Shown here piece after piece: positions 60,093-64,000 of a stretch of 64,000 bases of DNA. The translations under genes were made by a program, and so were the position numbers. How positions within the stretch are numbered: the first letter of the stretch is position 1; each line of letters opens with the position of its first letter. The notes beneath the pieces are model-generated. The model saw only the letters and a list, made by a program, of their open reading frames with translations. It made no database searches and was not told the origin of the DNA. Source of the stretch: Breoghania sp. L-A4 (GTDB lineage: Bacteria > Pseudomonadota > Alphaproteobacteria > Rhizobiales > Stappiaceae); assembly GCF_003432385.1 (NCBI RefSeq), contig NZ_CP031841.1, forward strand, positions 868,001 to 932,000. The letters are read 5' to 3'.

Positions 60093-60587
60093 TCAGAACC
60101 CGCCCTCGCGCCAGCGTACCACGGTGGCGCAGACGAGGCCGAAGATCAGGTGGCCGACGAGCGAGGCCCAGGTCAGCGTGATGAAGCCGAGGAATGGCGG
60201 CTGGCCGGCGAACAGATGCGCCATGATGTAGAGCGCGAAGACCCACAGCCCGACGCCGAAGCCCAGGCCGACGATCCACCACGGCAGGAACGGGGTGACG
60301 ACCCGGGCGATGGGCCGCGCGATGTAGAGATAGCCGATCGGGTAGAACACCACGCCGACGACGAGATGGATCACTTCCGCGGCAAACCGGCTCGACAGTC
60401 CGAAGACGCCTTGGACGAGGGCCGCGGGTTCCAGCGGACCGCCGACCCAGAACGGCGTGATGAACCGCGCCCAGATCTCCCAGGCGCCATCGGCGAAGAT
60501 GCCGGCGAGGATGATGGTGATGAAGGTTGCCGCGGTCAGCGGCGGAACCATATGCGAACGGTCGTGTGTTGCTGCGGTCGACGGCAT
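60093..60587 (-). CDS. Hypothetical integral membrane protein
   Basis: This 164-residue protein has four hydrophobic segments (about 18-40, 65-88, 98-122 and 135-155). The first helix is followed by DGAWEIWARFITPFWVGG, and a His-containing segment is EVIHLVVGVVFYPIGYLYIA. It resembles small DUF-type membrane proteins in which His and aromatic residues face the membrane. The ATG at 60587 is used; a TTG five codons earlier is possible. I cannot assign a function. Confidence 0.72.
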   Translation of the reverse strand: MPSTAATHDRSHMVPPLTAATFITIILAGIFADGAWEIWARFITPFWVGGPLEPAALVQGVFGLSSRFAAEVIHLVVGVVFYPIGYLYIARPIARVVTPFLPWWIVGLGFGVGLWVFALYIMAHLFAGQPPFLGFITLTWASLVGHLIFGLVCATVVRWREGGF

Positions 60588-60785
60588 GAAGATGATCCCC
60601 AAAAATCATTGACAAAAATGCTGGCTATCACATGAGCCGGCCCCCGCATCCGTGCAAATCAATTCGATTTGACGACTGCGTGACGATCATGCCGGTGATT
60701 TGGGCAACGTGTCGATGGGCGCGACGTCAAGTGCCGCCCAATCCGCGAAAGGCCGGGAGGCATCGCCGCGACGGCGAGCGCTTTC

Positions 60786-61625
60786 TCAATCGTCCGCCAG
60801 CGCCGGCATGCGCGTGAGCCAGTCGGTGGCCGCTTCATAAGTGGCGCCCAGACTCAATACCTGCGCGTCGGCGCGCGGCCGGCCGATCAGCTGGAACCCC
60901 ATCGGCAATCCGCTCGCGGAAAAGCCCGCAGGCAGCGCCAGGGTGGGCAGGCCGAGCAGGCTCGCGGGCACCACCACCTCCATCCAGCGATGATAGGTGT
61001 CCATCGTCCGGCCCGCGATCTCGTGCGGCCAGTCCAGCGTCACGTCGAAGGGAAACAGTTGCGCCGAGGGCAGCACCAGACAGTCGTATGTCTCGAACAG
61101 TCTTGAGACCGCGCGATACCAGGCGCTGCGGTCGCTCGATGCCGTGAAGATATCGGCGGCGGAAAGCGCGCGACCGCTCTCGATCTCCCAGATGGCCGCG
61201 GGCTTGAGCAGCGCGCGCTTGGCCACATCGTCGTAAGCGGCGCGCTGGTCTCCCGCCACCAGCGCATGGCGCAGGGTGACCCAGCTGCGCCAGACCCGCT
61301 CCATGTCGAAGCCGGTGGCGGCGTGGTCCACGGTGCAGCCGAGATCGGTGAAGGCGCCAAGCGCCGCTTCGCACAGCTCCAGAACCCCTGGCTCGAACGG
61401 CAGGTGGCCGCCGAGATCGCTGAGCCAGCCGATGCGCAGGCCCTTGGGTTCGCAGCGCGCGAGCGTGGAGAATTCCGAGCCGTCGCCGGGCAGCGATTGC
61501 GGGCTGCGCGGATCGTAGCCGGCCTGGGTGGCGAACAGGGCGGCGACATCGGCCACCGAACGGCCCATCGGTCCGTTGGTCGACAGGTCGTGCAAATAGA
61601 CCTCTGGCGAGGGGCCGGCGGGCAC
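60786..61625 (-). CDS. Amidase-signature hydrolase, C-terminal part (frameshifted)
   Basis: These 279 residues form the second half of an amidase. The start MPAGPSPEVYLHDLSTNGPM is internal. The block NGPMGRSVADVAALFATQAG follows the catalytic motif in intact relatives. The C-terminus LALPAGFSASGLPMGFQLIG and ADAQVLSLGATYEAATDWLT is typical of the family. The frame is open upstream and reads PSYGRV, linking to the other part. The nucleophilic Ser and Lys lie in the N-terminal fragment. Confidence 0.86.
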   Translation of the reverse strand: MPAGPSPEVYLHDLSTNGPMGRSVADVAALFATQAGYDPRSPQSLPGDGSEFSTLARCEPKGLRIGWLSDLGGHLPFEPGVLELCEAALGAFTDLGCTVDHAATGFDMERVWRSWVTLRHALVAGDQRAAYDDVAKRALLKPAAIWEIESGRALSAADIFTASSDRSAWYRAVSRLFETYDCLVLPSAQLFPFDVTLDWPHEIAGRTMDTYHRWMEVVVPASLLGLPTLALPAGFSASGLPMGFQLIGRPRADAQVLSLGATYEAATDWLTRMPALADD

Positions 61626-62230
61626 GCGACCGTAGGAGGGCGGAAGCCGACGACATTGTTGTAGGCGGCGGGATTGCGCAGCGAGCCCATCATGTCGGAG
61701 CCGTCGGCAACCGGCAGCAGCCGCGCGGCCAGCGCCGCCGCGGCCCCGCCGGAGGAGCCGCCGGCGCTCTTGGTCGGATCAAAGGGATTGCGGGTGGCGC
61801 CGAACAGCGGGTTGTAGGTGTGCGAGCCGAGGCCGAATTCCGGCGTGTTGGTCTTGCCGATGAGGATCGCGCCAGCGTCGCGCACTCGGGCCACGTGGAT
61901 GGAATCCTCCGAAGGCACAAAATCCTTGAACAGCGGCGTGCCGAAGGTCGTGCGCAGCCCCTTTGTCAGCGCGAGATCCTTGATTGCCTGCGGCATGCCG
62001 TGCATCCAGCCGTGCATCCAGCCGCGCGACCGGCCCCGCGCCAGTTCCGCGTCGCATGCGTCGGCCTCGGCCAGCAGCGCATCGCCGTCGCGCAGGCTGA
62101 TGATCGCGTTGATCTGCGGGTTGAGCCGCCCGATGCGCGCGAGCGTCGCCGCCATCAGCTCGCGGCAGGAGATCTCGCGCGCGGCGATGGCCTTCGACAG
62201 CGCGACGGCGCCCAGATGCATCAGGTCCAT
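61040..62230 (-). CDS. Amidase-signature hydrolase, N-terminal part (frameshifted)
   Basis: This is the N-terminal part of a Ser-cisSer-Lys amidase. The catalytic Lys is K84 (PQAIKDLAL), the cis-Ser lies in SAGGSSGGAAA (S159/S160), and the nucleophile is S183 (MMGSLRNPAAY). Residues 71-78 are an exact doubling WMHG-WMHG, encoded by a repeated 12-base unit (about 61999-62022). Relatives have a single such segment. Authentic coding ends at VVGFRP around 61640. A missing base at CGCCC-TCC then shifts the frame, and the rest to 61040 is foreign. GGGAA precedes the ATG at 62230. Confidence 0.85.
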   Translation of the reverse strand: MDLMHLGAVALSKAIAAREISCRELMAATLARIGRLNPQINAIISLRDGDALLAEADACDAELARGRSRGWMHGWMHGMPQAIKDLALTKGLRTTFGTPLFKDFVPSEDSIHVARVRDAGAILIGKTNTPEFGLGSHTYNPLFGATRNPFDPTKSAGGSSGGAAAALAARLLPVADGSDMMGSLRNPAAYNNVVGFRPPTVACPPAPRQRSICTTCRPTDRWAVRWPMSPPCSPPRPATIRAARNRCPATARNSPRSRAANPRACASAGSAISAATCRSSQGFWSCAKRRLAPSPISAAPWTTPPPASTWSGSGAAGSPCAMRWWRETSAPLTTMWPSARCSSPRPSGRSRAVARFPPPISSRHRATAAPGIARSQDCSRHTTVWCCPRRNCFPST

Positions 62231-62256
62231 GGCAGCGTTCCCATCGGGCAGCCGGC

Positions 62257-63231
62257 TCAGCCGGCGTCGATGCGCGCGGCCAGCGGGTCGTAGAGCGGGT
62301 TGGTCGTCTCGAAGACATAATCCAGCGTCGCCACGCTGACGTGCGATGCGCCGCGGTCGCGCAGGAACGTCGCGCAATCGGCCACGTCGCGCGCCGGGCA
62401 ATGCAGCACCAGCGGCTGGCCTGAGGGCGCGCCCATGGGTGCGGTGCAGCCGTAGCTTTCGATGGCAAGCTGCGCGGTGGCTTCCGGGTCAGCGACCAGC
62501 GCGCGGATCTCCTTGACCTGACGCGCCCGTTCCTCCGCCGCGATGCGGTCGAGGATGGCGCGCGCGGCGGAGAGCGCCGTGCCGCTCCAGTGCCCGGTCA
62601 TCGAGGCGACGAGATGCGCCTGGCTCCTCAGCATGACGCCGTCGTCGAGGATCTTCAGGTCGTTGGCGGCAAGCGTCGAGCCGGTCGTGGTGATGTCGAC
62701 GATCAGCTCCGCCGCCCCCGCCGCCGGAGCACCCTCGGTGGCGCCGGCGGATTCGACGATGCGGTAGTCGACGATGCCGTGCTCGGCGAAGAACTGCCGC
62801 GTCAGGTTGACGTATTTGGTGGCGATCCGCAGCCGGCGCCCGTGCCGTCCCCGGAAGTCCGAGGCCACGTCGGCGAGATCGGCCATCGTCGCGACGTCGA
62901 TCCAGGATTTGGGCACGGCGACGACCACGTCCGCGGAACCAAACCCGAGAGCCGCCACAAGGTGGGTCTGCTCGGCCGGCCGGGAGATGGTCTCATGCAC
63001 CAGGTCGAGCCCGGTGATGCCCATGTGCACGGTGCCCGCGGCAATCTCGCGCGAGATCTCGGACGCCGAGAGAAACGCGATCTCGACATCGTCCAGCCCC
63101 TTGATGCGGCCGCGATAGTTGCGGTCGCCGCCCGGACGCTGGACGCTGAGGCCTGCGCGCGCGAAGAAGCTCTCGGTGTTTTCCTGCAACCGGCCCTTGG
63201 AGGGGATCGCGATGATAAGCCGCTCGCTCAT
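62257..63231 (-). CDS. hisG: ATP phosphoribosyltransferase (histidine synthesis), long form
   Basis: HisG joins ATP and PRPP in the first step of histidine synthesis. The protein has 324 residues. The catalytic part (1-215) shows [56 protein letters not shown] and the PRPP loop [20 protein letters not shown]. About 100 further residues follow, ending [20 protein letters not shown]. This length is near the long (ACT-like domain) form and not the usual short form of about 230. The ATG overlaps the hisZ stop (ATGA). A histidine feedback role for the tail is an inference from its length. Confidence 0.93.
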   Translation of the reverse strand: MSERLIIAIPSKGRLQENTESFFARAGLSVQRPGGDRNYRGRIKGLDDVEIAFLSASEISREIAAGTVHMGITGLDLVHETISRPAEQTHLVAALGFGSADVVVAVPKSWIDVATMADLADVASDFRGRHGRRLRIATKYVNLTRQFFAEHGIVDYRIVESAGATEGAPAAGAAELIVDITTTGSTLAANDLKILDDGVMLRSQAHLVASMTGHWSGTALSAARAILDRIAAEERARQVKEIRALVADPEATAQLAIESYGCTAPMGAPSGQPLVLHCPARDVADCATFLRDRGASHVSVATLDYVFETTNPLYDPLAARIDAG

Positions 63232-64000
63232 GCGCCTGCTCCAGAAGTGATCCGGTCCAGCCAGATGGAAAAGCCCACGGCCGGCACGTCCTGGCCCGCG
63301 CCCAGCAGTGCCAGCAGCCGGTCGTAGCGACCGCCGCCCGCAAGCGGCTGCGGCTCGCCGGGTTCGCCGTGCAGCTCGAACACGAAGCCGGTGTAATAAT
63401 CGAGACGGCGGCCGAAATCGGCCGCGAAGGTCACCGCGCCCACATCGATGCCGCGCGCCGCGATCAGCGCCGTGCGCTGGCGGAAATCGGCAATCGGTGC
63501 CGCCAGATCCAGTTTTTCGTCACGCGCGAAGGCGTCCAGCGCGTCGGCTGCCTGTTCCGGCGCACCTGAAATATCAAGGAAGCGGCTCAATGCCGCCGCC
63601 ACCTGCGGACCCGCGCCGGCGCCAGAGGAAAGCGCTGCCTGCTCCAGAAACCGGTCGGCGATTTCGCCCGCCGTGCGCCCGCCGACGGTGGAGATCCCGG
63701 CGATCGACAGCAGGTCCTCGACAATCGCGTGCGCGGCGTCGGGGTTCGAACCTTCGAGTGCTGCCAGAAAGCCCAGCCGTTCGTCGCGCGGCGCGCCGCC
63801 GCCGGCCATGCGCGCAATCGCGTGGTCGAGCCGCGAGCGCTCGCCGAACAGATCGCGCAGCCGCCGCCGCCACACCTGCGGCAGGCCGAGCGCCTCGAGC
63901 AGCGCCGTGAACAGCGCCTCGTCGCCGATGCGGATGGCGGGGCGCGCGCAGCCCAGCGCTTTCACCGCGTCGACGGCGAGGGCCAGCATGTCGGCGTCGG
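63228..64000 (-). CDS. hisZ: ATP phosphoribosyltransferase regulatory subunit HisZ (partial, runs off the window)
   Basis: This is the C-terminal 257 residues of a HisRS-like regulatory subunit. Segments such as [20 protein letters not shown] and [20 protein letters not shown] match the catalytic-like core of HisZ, where [11 protein letters not shown] is the HisA-motif relative. It lacks the anticodon-binding domain of true histidyl-tRNA synthetase, since it stops soon after the core. Upstream codons ([12 protein letters not shown]) continue beyond base 64000. It is translated with hisG through an ATGA overlap. Confidence 0.88.
   Translation of the reverse strand, partial: DADMLALAVDAVKALGCARPAIRIGDEALFTALLEALGLPQVWRRRLRDLFGERSRLDHAIARMAGGGAPRDERLGFLAALEGSNPDAAHAIVEDLLSIAGISTVGGRTAGEIADRFLEQAALSSGAGAGPQVAAALSRFLDISGAPEQAADALDAFARDEKLDLAAPIADFRQRTALIAARGIDVGAVTFAADFGRRLDYYTGFVFELHGEPGEPQPLAGGGRYDRLLALLGAGQDVPAVGFSIWLDRITSGAGA

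Noticed and set aside
1-64000. CRISPR arrays, rRNA or complete insertion sequences
   Set aside because: No regularly spaced repeats, no rRNA-like stretches and no transposase or integrase genes were found on reading both strands.

Overview
The window is chromosomal DNA of a high-GC alphaproteobacterium, most likely Hyphomicrobiales (Rhizobiales). The reasons are the dense GC-rich coding, DUF1127 and DUF3422 proteins, LutABC and glycolate oxidase modules, three TRAP transporters, the neighbouring rsmE and gshA genes, and intergenic palindromes of the TAGAGC type that I know from Rhizobiales genomes. I cannot name the genus. No rRNA, tRNA, CRISPR array or complete insertion sequence was seen.

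Layout. 0-4.3 kb (minus): a membrane protein, a multihaem cytochrome c with TPR tail, and an acyl-CoA dehydrogenase. 4.7-7.8 kb (plus): TRAP system 1. 7.9-10.5 kb (minus): two exported DsrE-like paralogues and xseA. 10.6-12.9 kb (plus): rsmE and gshA. 13-22.8 kb: two c-di-GMP GGDEF-EAL proteins flank a duplicated module in which a LysR gene is divergent from a DUF1127 gene. 23-26.3 kb (minus): an EamA transporter, a SoxW-like thioredoxin and a single-domain response regulator. 26.9-30.7 kb (minus): lutABC and a GntR regulator for L-lactate oxidation. 31-36.9 kb (minus): TRAP system 2 in one operon with an amidase, a 74-residue membrane protein and a 2-hydroxyacid dehydrogenase. 37.7-40.8 kb: DUF3422, cytochrome c, LysR. 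41-45.6 kb (plus): glcD, glcE, a DUF4870 gene and glcF. 45.7-48.3 kb: an AT-rich island with an ATPase plus DUF4435/TOPRIM pair, best read as a PARIS-like anti-phage system. 48.5-50.1 kb: TPP riboswitch, thiM and thiE. 50.1-55.9 kb: a membrane-anchored winged-helix protein, an L,D-transpeptidase, DUF2927, cheZ, tag and an exported protein. 56-59.9 kb (plus): TRAP system 3 and a PEP-mutase/isocitrate-lyase family enzyme. 60-64 kb (minus): a membrane protein, an amidase, hisG and the start of hisZ.

The metabolic theme is uptake and oxidation of small organic acids. It comprises three TRAP transporters, lactate oxidation (lutABC), glycolate oxidation (glcDEF), a 2-hydroxyacid dehydrogenase and a C3/C4 acid lyase-type enzyme.

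A technical pattern runs through the window. At least seven conserved genes, and probably nine, are split or fused in a way that one added base would repair, always in the same direction and mostly next to short G or C runs. This suggests consensus indel errors in the assembly more than gene decay. The broken genes are therefore described as probable intact genes, with the disrupted interval given.
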